DNA of 64,000 nt. Origin: Marsupella aquatica. Lineage: Eukaryota > Marchantiophyta. The translations under genes were made by a program, and so were the position numbers. The notes beneath the pieces were generated by a model. The model did not search any database and was not told where the DNA came from. It saw only the letters and a list, made by a program, of their open reading frames with translations. The stretch is taken from assembly GCA_973895155.1 (NCBI GenBank), contig OZ316895.1, forward strand, positions 20,956,001-21,020,000, written 5' to 3'. Position 1 is the stretch's first letter, and each line of letters begins with the position of its first letter. Positions 12,651 through 25,841 of the stretch are shown in pieces.

Positions 12651-13920
12651 AAACTGAGTCATTCATGAACGTTTGCTTGCAAAGAAATTCACCTCCATAT
12701 CCACTCCTCGTCGACCTTCGTTCGCCGACGAACACCTGGAATTCACGCTTCTTCGTGGTCACGGCAAGCTGAGAAAAGATGGGGAACTCTCGGGAAAGTC
12801 GCGCAATTGTGGCGCAATTGTGGGACAACACTCTTTGATTCAATTGTAAGTCTTCTTTTGCTGCACAAATCTGACTCGTTCATTTCGAGATCGTGTAATG
12901 GCGGGTCACTTGATGTTGCTCAGTTTGATCTCTGAGAATCTGTTTCTCTGATATGTCTGGAAAAAGTGGGCGACATATAATATCTGTTTAGGGCCCCAAG
13001 CTCTGCAAGTTGGAAGTACCTACTGTAGTTGTCAGCATCTCAAGAGCAGCAAGTATGCGCTCCTTGCATTTCCCGTTACCCGCGAACTGTGAATATTGCG
13101 GTATTTCGGTTCCTGGACTCTCGGCGCGATCATCTACAGACGTGCTTTTGTGGATTTCTGCAGCAGGAATTCAATTTTCGCAGTGGTAGCCCTGTGAGTT
13201 TACTCACCTTGTCCACCTTTTGGCTGGTGTTATGCCAAAAGCATCCACTGGCTCACTTCAACTTCATCGCTCGCCATGCTCTCTCCGCCCTGCAGCAAGG
13301 AGAATCGCCTGGGAAGGGGCAGCAGCAGCAGTGAATCAAAACGTTCCTCTTATGAACTCATTGTCGTCCACGTACAGTCCGCGATTGAGTGAATTGCTGT
13401 TGCTGTGCTGTAGAATATAGGATTGCTTTGGTCTACTTGGAAGCTGGTCCGAAAGCTACGTTTGCACCTTGTGACTCAGGAGTTTACGGTTGGAATTATT
13501 TTTATTAGGCAAGAGAAGAGAGAGACATCCTTTTTTACTTGCAGCTGACGTAAATACCATTCATATGTCTGTAGTCAATCCCTGCTCTTCGGCCTTTAAG
13601 GATTGAACCTTTGCTCAATTCCTTTCTTGTATTATATGCAGCTGAGCCAAAGATCTTATTGCACAATTTCGTTCCGTCCTTGCGCTTCAGATTTCTAGGG
13701 TTAAATTTCTAATTTAGCAGGAGAAGGGGTCCACTTGCTGTCCGTCCTCCAGGCTAAATCTCGGCTTTGCATATTGGTGAAATAGCCGGGATCACAGCCT
13801 GCTGATAACCTCAACTCATCAATTCCTGAGAATCTCTAATTCTAAAGCCGTTTAGAGTTTAGGGCAACACAGAGAGTAGTTTTTAGTCCATTCCTTCGGC
13901 GTTGTTGAGAATTTATTGCA

Positions 13921-14859
13921 ATGACTGGAGCTAGTGGAAGCGGCGATGACTATGTTTATGGGTACCCAGAAAATGTTCCATATCCTCATTATGTTCTTAT
14001 TCCTGGATCTCCTCGAAGGAGGCGGATTCGGAAGTCTTGCATTGTATGGTCGGCTTTCAAGCTCTTCCTGGTAGCTCTGCTTTTAGTCAGCTTAGCCACA
14101 TTGGGTTATATGGTGTTCCCAAGAAAGCCAGACGTCGAAGTCACGAGTATTACGCTGGAGAACATCAGTCTATCCGTTGATGACCAGAAGTCGCTCATCC
14201 CCACTGTTCACCTTGACGTGAGCCTGAGCCTGCGGCTGCAGATCACCAATTCGAACTTCTTTGGTGTGGAGTATGACAAACTGGTGGTCGTGTTCTCCTA
14301 TCGCGGAGACGATCTGGGGAAAGTAGAGAGCTCCGGGGGAGAAGTTGCCAGTCGAAGTGTGGTCAATGCAACTGCCAGACTGGATCTCCTGGGTGCACCA
14401 CTTGTCAATCATGCCACGGAGCTCATCAACGATGTGTACAATAGGAAGGTACCTATGCAAACAGTGACTGAATTTACTGGAGCGGTGGAAATGTTCTCCT
14501 TGAGACCACACATCGCGGTAAGAAGTCTCTCGTTGGTTCTTGTTATTTTTCGAAGCAACAATAATGCTGGTGAAGTCACGCTGCCTAGTTCTACTTTAGG
14601 GACTAAAGTAGAAAAAATTCTGACTGGGATAGAAGCCTTGGAAGCTCAAGTTCTACTCGAGCATTGAGAGTCCTCTGCTTGGATGCTTGCCTCCGTTTCA
14701 ACTTTTGTTTAAATGAATATCCATTCTGTAATCTTTTCTTTACAAGTTCTTTCCTTTTTGGCTGGTTGAATGCAGATGAAAGTATACTGCAGTATGCTGA
14801 TTGAGCCTATCGATAAGGTGGTGTTGAGTAAAGCTTGCTCGCTTATTCCTTTCTCCTAG
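13921..14859 (+). CDS. LEA2 / NDR1-HIN1-like (NHL) membrane protein
   Basis: Two exons, 13921-14517 and 14776-14859, joined at GT-AG in phase 0, give 226 residues. The N-terminal ~40 residues are cytosolic-looking and end in a basic patch (PRRRRIRKSC). One membrane segment follows at about 42-66 (FKLFLVALLLVSLATLGYMV). The rest is a LEA2-type beta domain with NSNFFGVEYDKLVVVFSYRG and a C-terminal YCSMLIEPIDKVVLSKAC, a pattern typical of plant LEA_2/NHL proteins. Reading through the intron would replace the conserved tail, which supports splicing at 14518. Such proteins are single-pass membrane or wall-associated proteins linked to stress and defence; the exact role here is inference. ATG 13921 is chosen because it opens the frame directly before the basic and membrane segments. 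The adenosine kinase gene converges on it from 16.6 kb. Confidence 0.85.
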
Positions 14860-16638
14860 CCCACCACCGGTAAGGCTTCAGGCAAAATTCATTCCAAGTG
14901 TACTAGCTTCTGGGGCGGGGACAATTCCATGTAGACCCTTAACTTGGCACAAAGTTTAGGGATTTTGTCATCGAGTACGTGACAAAATCTCGGATGCAAT
15001 CTAGGGCGCTCGTGAGCATTGTGCAGCTGAATCTTGGTGTTCGAATATGTAGAAGATATTCTTGTCTATGGTTTTGGTCTGAGGTAGAGAGCAGTGGACC
15101 AAGGCCAACAATGGCCCTGTAGGGTGACCTCCAGTCCCCGATTACAGAATCCTGCTACTCGTTCGGTTCCTCCTCTCCATAATTGAAAATGTGACTTCTC
15201 GCAGATGATCTCAAGCTCCTTCCAACAAATGGCTGATGCAATTTATCATTTCTAGCTTTGCGAGGGAGGTTATCTGAAGAAGAGCCATCACGCTTGTATA
15301 ATCTGCAGCCTGTGGAACCTGGTTATGTCCAGCATTCAACTGTAATATAAATCCACAGGCCTTCTCAGTGCCACGAATTTATTTGTGTGATAGCAGTGAC
15401 GAAACTAATCTTTTCCGGATTGTGGTTTTCACTGGTTCTCGGGAATCGAGTAACTGTGCGACGGTTTTTATCTGCTGCTTTGGACATGATAATTTCAGAG
15501 TCACATGTTGCAGTAAGGATCTACAGTATTAGATTCTGGAATGGTTAATCTGATTTGTTAAGCTGCATTAGTGGGGAGGTTTAGGGTTTAGGGATCTTCC
15601 TCCTGTTATATACTGTCACGAAGGGGTTTGTTGGAGATATCGCAAGGATTGCAGCTTTGTATGCACATGTGCAACAGAATGGTTAAGTTAACATGGGACA
15701 TGGAGTGTTAAGAAATGCCCAGTCTGCAGTTTTGTCAGGGATTTCAACGGTTTACAAGTGAATGGAAGTTCTTTCAAAAGCTTGAAGACGGGAAGACGGT
15801 GATTGAGAATAAACCCATCTTAAAGGGGTGCTATGTTCTTTGGAATGTGCATGTTATGTTAGTAGTACAAGAATGTTCATAATTTGCTTCACCAAATGCA
15901 CCCTGATGTCTTCTGCCATTGTATCATCGCATAATATGGTCTTCTCTGAGTTCATTGACACTCATGTTTGCTACAGCAAATCAGAGAAGGACCAATTCTA
16001 TAACCAGACGGGGCCTTTGCAACGATCTGATTTTGTCTTATGGTCTGCCAACTGGAGGAAAGCTCTAGGAAAGCTCTCGCTTCCTGTTGGACTTAATCAC
16101 AATCAACCGTAGATATGGGTAATGTAAGTAATCGTTACAGCAGGAGTTTATAGCCAATTCGAGAGTTTCCAACCACAGTACTGCCTCACTGACAAAGTGA
16201 AGGGGAACTAATGATATCGTAGATGTACGACTTTTCTGAGTCCCGAAGCTGTGGTTCTCTTATCAACTGGGTACCTAAGTACTGAAGTGTGCCATACAAC
16301 ACCACCACGAAATTATGATGCACTTGGTCGGGAGAAGATAATGCATCAGAACACTTCGATGACTGAATGTGGACATCCTTAGTATCTCGCTTACATTCCG
16401 TGGAGTAATCATGTTGAAGAGTTCCAATACAAAGGAACCAAACTCGCCAAGTTTGCCAAAAACGTCCCTAATAGATCCAGTGAAATGGTATCTTTACCCC
16501 CACTACCATTTTCGTTGCCTGGTCTAAAACATGATTTCTCTCCAAGCGGATTAATTGAAAATATCCACATTAGCATCTGGATAATTTAGATCGATCAATG
16601 GATGAAGAAATGTCTCACTTACACTGGTTTAGTCGTAT
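14860..16638. other. Convergent intergenic region with a telomere-like motif
   Basis: This 1.8-kb stretch lies between two convergent genes and probably includes both 3' UTRs. I see no coding exon. It holds two plant telomere-type repeats (tttagggtttaggg) at 15580-15593. An AATAAA at 15808-15813 lies about 950 bp past the LEA2 stop and is too far to assign with confidence. Confidence 0.55.
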
Positions 16639-18792
<2,154 letters not shown>

Positions 18793-19577
18793 TCTCAATC
18801 TTCTACAAGTTCAACCACTTCCTACTGACTTTCAATTGAGCCCATTTGCCCTGGATTTCTATGCACTCTTCTCATGCTCAATCAAAAGCTCCATAGAAGA
18901 TCTTGGATTGCATACGACTTGAATGTTTTGAGATGTTGTCTTCAAATTTATCATTTGCTCAATGCCCTAATTTCAATCTAAGTCAAAAGTAATGCTAGGA
19001 TGGACCACTCGCATGAACCTTGCAACCCGGATGGACCAGGATACTATTGGCCAGAGAGTATGGATTGTTTCACAAAGAAAAAGTGCCATCTGAGTACAAA
19101 AACCAGTTTTTCTGCTGTCCATGTACTTTTAGGTTGTGCTGGTCCATCCAGGCATTTTGTCTCACATTTAGGTCCATGGGGAAGTTCATCTAATCACATG
19201 GTTTTGTTGTCAATATTTTAGATTCAACACCATGTACTTGACAATTCAATAGCCATGGCAAGTGCTCTATTTGGGATGTTTGGAGATGTGCAGGAGGATA
19301 TCTCCATGAATTATCATGTGTTGACTGATTCTACCTCTTCTCATTTCCAGTGTAAACTCTAAAGCCTAAATTTTCTCCAGTGTTTTCTCCAGTGTAAACT
19401 CTAAACCCTAAATCCCCACTGCAACCTTTGTTTTGCTTTTGATGACAATATTCAAAGTAACCCTTATTCTTGTACCTCGAGTAGGACCTGTTCTCTTTCA
19501 GGTGAACAAGTATGGAAGTGAGCCCAACACTTTCTTACTTGAAGTTGATGCTTGGAAGAGAATTGATAGATCGTTAG

Positions 19578-19905
19578 CCTTTTTTTCTTTGCCTTGAAAA
19601 CCAAAAACAGGCCCATCCAACCTGCTTTGGGATCTTTTTTGCCTTGAAAACCTAAAGCAGGCCCATCCAATCTGCTTTGGGATCTTTTTTGCCTTGAAAA
19701 CCAAAAGCAGGCCCATCCAACCGAAAATAGACATCTTTTTTTCTTTGCCTTGAAAACCGAAAGCAGGCCCATCCAACAGAAGATAGACGTCCTGCTTTGG
19801 GATCTTTTTTGCCTTGAAAACTGAAAGCAGGCCCAGATCTTTTTTGCCTTGAAAACTGAAAGCAGGCCCATCCAACCGAAGATAGACATCCTGCTTTGGG
19901 ATGGT
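19578..19905. repeat. Minisatellite built from a SINE-like 3' end
   Basis: Six or seven copies of a 45-65-bp unit carry ttttgccttgaaaac and aaagcaggcccatccaa. Some units add a gaagatagac block. The reverse complement matches the 3' part of the SINE-like element at 37.3-37.6 kb (ggatgggc...tttcaaggcaaaa). Long open frames across it are only a by-product of the repeat length. Confidence 0.85.
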
Positions 19906-20037
19906 TAGCCTTTTGGTAGGTCTAAGAATATCAAAGGTGTGTCCTACATATATAAGCTTTAATATTGTTGGTGCAATCCTTTGTGGGTACAGAAGTTCTA
20001 GCATTTAGTTAGTGGTTGTTGAAAAATGTTAACATTT

Positions 20038-20300
20038 TGATTTGTTATTATGGAGGCCTCCTTGTTGGGAGGACAAGGACATGACAAGAAGAATGTCATA
20101 TCTTGACAAGGACATGACAAGAAGAATGTCATATCTTTATTGATTTGATTTGTTGTTCTGGAAGCGTTCTTGCTAAAGAAAAGGACAGACACAACAAGAT
20201 ATGCTGAGCTGAAAGTATTGGAGAGGACAAGGACAGGGACACAAGAAGAGACATGTTATCGTTTTGATTTGTTGTGCTGAAAGTTTTCTTGCTACGGAGG
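20038..20300. repeat. Degenerate ~100-bp repeats with an inner 33-bp doublet
   Basis: Three diverged units begin with tgatttgttnttntgga-like sequence near 20038, 20145 and 20261. Inside the first, a 33-bp unit (gacaaggacatgacaagaag...) is duplicated exactly at 20072-20104 and 20105-20137. Confidence 0.75.
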
Positions 20301-21073
20301 GAGAGGGAAGGGCGCAAAAACTCTAGTGTGCAAACTGGAGTTGGTGGCAACGTGACTCAACAGAGTGAGTCAGTGTATCGTTGAAGCTGCAAGCATTTTT
20401 CAGGTCATTTTCGATTGCTTAACCTTTACGCAGCAAGTATTAAGGGGTGCAAAGCAACTCGATATCAATTCAAGCAAAATCGTATCAAAATTCGTGAGTC
20501 ATGTGAAAGGTTCAAAGCTTCAAGCATTGTCGTGCTAATTTAGATTGTTCAAGTATCGAGCATTTTCATGACAGGAACATTTTTAGAAGACGCAAAACAA
20601 CTAGGTGAAGTTGAGGTGAAGTTGAGCCCTAGCAGCTCAAGGAGTGGAACAGTAGTTTTCTCTGAGACGAAAACACTCGAGAAAATTCGAAGTGACACGT
20701 ATGTAACTCGCACAAGACAAAGCTAGGATCGTTATTCTAGGTTGACTAACTACTTGGCTATGTCTTCCAAAATCATCGTCTTGTCTGGACAGAGATAAAT
20801 AAAGGAGAACTACAAACGTGGACGAAAATTCAGCAGAGGCATTTTCAGATTGCACAAAGGTGTCATACACAGTTATATTCATCTCCTGCCAAAATGAAAG
20901 TAAGTCAAAAAGTATTTTAGAAAGGCTACATCCTCCACACTTCTGGTCCACTTCCCACACCAATCAAAAACACATTCGTTCATCATCTTCGCATTTCTGT
21001 TTGCGGGCAAAACCTTCCTCTGCTTTACCTGCAAGGTTCAAATTGAACATGTGGTCGAATTGTCCTCAACGCA

Positions 21074-21317
21074 CCCAACACATTTTGTGTCAACAATCAA
21101 ACGATTCGGCAAACAGTTTCTTTCCCAAAGTCTAGCCCGGTATCATCTAATTAGATATCAAGACTGATAAATGACCTAATACCAGCACGCACGCGCCCAA
21201 CACATTTTGTGTCAACAATCAAACGATTCGGCAAACAGTTTCTTTCCCAAAGTCTAGCCCGGTATCATCTAATTAGATATCAAGACTGATAAATGACCTA
21301 ATACCAGCACGCACGCG
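21074..21317. repeat. Perfect 122-bp tandem duplication
   Basis: Positions 21074-21195 and 21196-21317 read identically by eye. The lack of differences points to a recent duplication, or to an assembly artefact. It lies about 600 bp downstream of the kinase stop codon. Confidence 0.95.
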
Positions 21318-21800
21318 CCCACCCATACACTGAAGTTATGAACTTTTCTTGCACGTATAGCACCCACTCCGACTAGAAAACCATGAGAGAAATATTTAAA
21401 TAAGAAAGCACAGCTAACCGTTTCAGGCTTACATCCCCAAAAGCAAAAAAACTGAGTGAAAACTCCCTCAGGATTCAGCTCTTTATTTAGTCCGTATTTA
21501 AAGCTCGAAAACTTAAGTCTCAAATTTACTACATAAGCTTCATGTCCACAGCGAAAAGAAAAGTATCGAAGTCCATCTTCGCTATTAATCTAAAAGGACA
21601 GTCAAAGTGCGCACATATCGTCACCCATAGACACTACCAAGGATTGAAACAACTGAACTCCACCAATCTGCCGAATCTGAAAAACCGAACCATACCAGAA
21701 GTGCCCTATCTGTCTGTGAAGCACCCTCAGATGTGAATTGGTAAAGTCCTCACACGCTACTTCCACCTTAACCGAGCTATTTCCTCTCCATTCAAGTCAT

Positions 21801-21806
21801 TTTATT
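21801..21806 (-). terminator. Candidate poly(A) signal of the kinase gene
   Basis: AATAAA on the minus strand, about 120 bp downstream of the kinase stop. Position and match are suitable, but plant signals are loose, so this is tentative. Confidence 0.4.
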
Positions 21807-21926
21807 ATCTGCTATTCCCCAGTAATCTTCCACCAACTTCTAATCTGGATACACACAACTCGTCTCTCTCAATCTCGCCGACCATTTAATAAAAGTCATG
21901 ACAACTGCTCATACCAACCGCCGACA

Positions 21927-24900
21927 TCAATAGCGACGCCCATTCCCTGCACCAACTCGGTTGTCATAGCGGAAGGCCCCCGCGTTGTAACCCCTCCCAT
22001 ACTGTGATGTCATGGCTACAGCTGCGGGTACTGGGAAATAATCATTATATGATGTCCGATGGTTGAACTGAGAACCTTGTGCGGAGGTTCTATTAGATGA
22101 CTGACCGACAACCCCTGGCTGACTTGCTTGCCTGAACACAAACGGAGATTACCATCTTCAGCATTTCGCTTTCCTGATTACAACCGTCCATACAAGACGA
22201 AGCTTCAAAGGAGTACAAACTCACCTGCTGGCAATACTTGGCGCAGAAGCCTTCGCGGACAAAAGGGCAGAATCAACCCGAGGTGCAAGTAGCACTGCCA
22301 CAGCTGCAGAATAGAACAGCCATTTGCTGATTAGTAACCGACGATAAGCCTAACTCCCGAAGGCCGACTCATAAGTGTAGATTCATATGGAAAGAATTAG
22401 CTGGATAGAAACGCCCCGTCATCATACAGCCAAAAGTAACTTAATGCGTGATTGAAATGGGATTCACTGACCTTGTGGGCTGACCATGGGCCGATAGCGA
22501 GCCTGCCTCACGTTACTTCCAATGTATGTAGATGAAGTCACTTCCTGCACGTATGTATGATCGTCAAAGTCGATGATATAAGCCACACTCCACGAACGCA
22601 ACAACACCACTAAGACAAATAAGGAAATTACAACCAGACGTGAAGGCTCACCGGAGATGCAGCAGCCTTCAGCCCGTTGGGTTTGACATACGGCCCATTC
22701 AACTTTTCTGAAGTAGGGAGCACACTGTCCAGAAACGAGTCCCCATCCCTCTGCTCGTGTATTTCTCTCTCCGGAAAAGCTTTAAGATCTGGCACTGCAT
22801 TATCACACCAAACGTCTTGACGTTAGCCTCCAGACAATGTCATGACAATGGAGGTTCTAGCACCAACCTAAAAACCAAGCATCAACTGCTATGCTCGTGC
22901 TTACCACCAGGTATGAAAGTATTCTGCTGCACAGGCTCTCTTCGCAACGAGATAGAGGGTGGAATAGGTATTCCAGCCTGTACACGACAAACAAATCCGA
23001 TAGAGCGTTAAAAAAGTTCTTGGATACAGAACTCTTCAATCAGATTCCGAGACTCAAGAGGAAGCCACTCTCCAAACAGGTCCGTCAGCAACAAACCTGG
23101 AAAAAAGGATGCGCTAAAGCCTGCGATGCGGTCGGCCTCTTGTTAGGATCCCATGAACACAAGGCCTGTAGAACAACAAACCCAGTACTTCTCTTGTTAG
23201 GACCCCATGAACACAAGGCCTGTAGAAACAAACACAGAACTTGTGGACTAATCTCTAGAAACACTGATCGCACACGCCGAACTCTTATATAAACTTACGA
23301 ACAACAATGGAGCGGATGGGTAAGGAATAACGCAGGAGTAAAGAAAATTGAATCGTGACTAACCGACATCAAGTCGATAGCTTCTGGACTTGCTGTAGGT
23401 ATCAACACCGAAAGATGTGTGGAAGGGAACTGCAAGAGTATAAAAGACATGTCACACAAGATTCACTTCAAAAGAAACACTACACCCAATCCTAGCTTAA
23501 TCATGATACTTCTGATTCTAGAACTGATCAAATGAAATCCACGAGCTCACAAGCAGGCGTATATAAAGAACCCAGCCATAATGTATCCGCGTTCTAATGT
23601 AAATAGAACCCCACCTGAGGAAAGCGGAAATTCATAGATGCTGCAAGCTTCAAACCATCAGACCAGTTGGTAACGTTTGGGGTGCCAATAACTGCGCAAA
23701 TCTTGTATAGTTCATCTGCCTCACTGCAGCCCAAGCAGGAACAACAATTCAAAAACATCAACCTCAGAACAAATTGAACGACATGAGATAATCTCGCATG
23801 TACACCGCCTCAACGTTCAAAAGGATTCCAGCCACAGGTATGTCGTCGTTGTAATGTAAAAGTGAAAGGCAACTGCCCTACCTTGCGCCTGGAAATAAAG
23901 GCCGCAGGGTGAACAGTTCAGCCATGATTGCTCCCATCGCCCACATGTCTGTTGCAAAGTAATTCCACACATCATAACCAAAACAAAACATGCGAATAAT
24001 ACATGTGATTCCTTGGAAAACCCTATTTTCGGTTAAGAAAAATAACAGGAGACCAGGGCAGCTTGAATTGAACATCAGTCCTCCAGGGCAAATGATTTCC
24101 ACTTACCGATTGCAGCGTTGTAGCAAGATGATTGCAGCAACACTTCTGGTGCACGATACCTTTCACAACCAAACGAGAATTGGTCAAGAGGCCTCCCACA
24201 TTTGACTCTACTTATCTTAACATTAACTGCGTCACTCTTGCACAAATCGAGCAACACTGCCGTCAATCCAAGAACGATGACTCTTTCGCATATCTGAACG
24301 TACCATCTTGTTGACACGTAGTCTGTGTACGGCGGACGAGAGCGAACTTCTCTAGCAAGACCAAAATCTGCAACTTTGATTACCTCCTTCGTTACCAACA
24401 AGTTCTCTGCCATAGACAAGCGGGTCAGCACTTGATGTAAGAGTGAAAGCTATTCGGAGAGTCGGAAATTTAGACTGGCCCAGACATACTACTATCATAA
24501 TGGGTCACAAGAATAAGAATGCAAGCTCACCTGGTTTCAAGTCCCGATGAAAGTATCCATAACGGTGCATGTAAGCCAGAGCCTGCAACACCTGGTAGCA
24601 CCAGTTTCGTACTTTCGCTTCTGGAAAAAGTTTGTCTTTGTCTTTCATCATTTGGTAGAGATTGTACTCCTGTAGCATACATAAACACCGACGCTTTAAC
24701 AGTGAGATGGCCTGGTCATGCAATCGACGGGCCATGCAAGTCATCTTTACAACTTGCAAATGGTGCGAACTTAACCTTCAACTTCCGCAATTAATCAATA
24801 CAGCACTCCAAAGGGAAGAATGACGATCTGAGCAATCTACAGCCGAACTTCTTTCGAAAGGACATTCAATCTTCACGGGTAAGAACAGTCACATGCCACT

Positions 24901-25841
24901 AAGAACCTCTGACAAATTATATACACACTTCGACTCTTGGGAGACCTTGATGGGTGAGGGGAGGGCGAGTTGCTGGCAAAAAACGTATGATCTGGACGGC
25001 AATACCTTAGTTAAAACGCTTACAGAGGGAAGAACATTCGGAGGTAACGGGTTACTCACCATGTACTCAAATACAAAGTAGAGCTCATCGTTCTCTCGTA
25101 TGACCTCTTTCAACTTCACAATGTTGGGGTGATTCAACTTGCGGAGAGACTGCAAAAATGAAACAATCTTGAGTGTACAGCATTACCACATGCCTTACAA
25201 TTACTGTAATCGTTCATGTGATTGCACCCTATTCGAGGGTGAACCCTTCATCCTCATCTCAAAGAAAGCAAGATTTGTTAGCCGATGTACCTTCACTTCA
25301 CGCAGGTTCATACATTCGTCCCATGAATAGAACTTCCTTTTCATCTTCTTGATAGCCACCTGCCAGAGGAATACATGTATCATTATCATTAGCATCAGGA
25401 ATAAACGTCTATCTACATAATCAACATCCTCGTGATGTTGTGAAAGAATGCGCCATTAACAGGTTCAAGAGCAAAGTCCAATCAGACTCGAAAGGGGGCG
25501 GATTTTCTCACAACTTCGTTCGTCTGTCGATTCACAGCCTTCCAAACACTGCCATATGTGCCATCTCCCAACTGCTTCGTCACCTTATAGCTGCTCGTGG
25601 AACCATAAACAGAAGTTAGAATCGAAGCACTCCCCACCCTTTCCACGATAGAAGACTCTAAACTATATGAGGGATACATAGAGCACCAAAATAAAGCACT
25701 CCCATATTGAACAGCCTTCATGCAAGGTTGCGCGTATTGAAAACAAACAGTTCAATTTGACAATCTTGCATATCCGGAAAGAAACCTCACAATCGGACAG
25801 TTGATTCTCGGTAAATAAAGCACCGAAACTTACCGTTCCAT
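21927..25841 (-). CDS. MHK: MHK-type CDK/MAK-like serine/threonine protein kinase
   Basis: Sixteen coding exons join in frame into 474 residues. Exons in coding order: 25834-25841, 25512-25590, 25291-25359, 25060-25149, 24531-24669, 24304-24406, 24107-24159, 23882-23948, 23615-23723, 23364-23429, 23097-23165, 22905-22977, 22652-22794, 22472-22544, 22225-22303, 21927-22131. The kinase domain (about 4-284) shows the glycine loop GDGTYG (11-16), the VAIKK lysine (33), HRDLKPEN (123-130), DFG (142-144), the activation-loop TDY (156-158) and APE (166-168). The order and the [10 protein letters not shown] insert match plant MHK, a MAK/ICK-related kinase. The C-terminal tail (~190 residues) is Ser/Pro- and Gly/Tyr-rich. 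Only eight coding bases (ATGGAACG) lie in exon 1. Exon 11 has a duplicated acceptor (see the repeat at 23137-23240). Substrates are unknown; the kinase is predicted active because all catalytic residues are present. Confidence 0.93.
23137..23240 (-). repeat. Duplicated splice acceptor and head of kinase exon 11
   Basis: The pyrimidine-rich acceptor plus the first ~29 coding bases of exon 11 occur twice, 54 bp apart (acceptors before 23165 and 23219). Both end in CTACAG followed by gccttgtgttcatggg. Use of the upstream acceptor adds exactly 18 codons in frame ([18 protein letters not shown]) without a stop. Confidence 0.9.

Larger units (their letters stand above)
9240..13920. other. Gene-poor repeat-bearing stretch up to the LEA2 gene
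   Basis: No protein gene is recognisable. From 9300 to 9800 the DNA is AT-rich, with loosely repeated attctcattca-type words. Tandem repeats at 9907-10245, 12042-12200, 12389-12415 and 12524-12650 are listed separately. From about 12.7 kb onward base composition rises and open frames become longer. The last ~500 bp before 13921 are likely promoter and 5' UTR of the LEA2/NHL gene, but no clear TATA box or intron was chosen. Confidence 0.5.
18793..21800. other. Intergenic repeats between ADK and the kinase gene
   Basis: No gene is recognisable. The segment contains the 19.58-19.91 kb minisatellite, degenerate ~100-bp units at 20.04-20.3 kb and the 122-bp duplication at 21.07-21.32 kb. The first few hundred bases are probably ADK promoter, and the last few hundred belong to the 3' flank of the kinase gene. 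Confidence 0.5.

Noticed and set aside
14170-14511. 113-codon minus-strand frame
   Set aside because: Antisense shadow of LEA2 exon 1, with no independent support.
19464-20004. Two overlapping minus-strand frames of 141 and 168 codons
   Set aside because: Both are translations of the minisatellite in different frames; the peptide repeats are a by-product.
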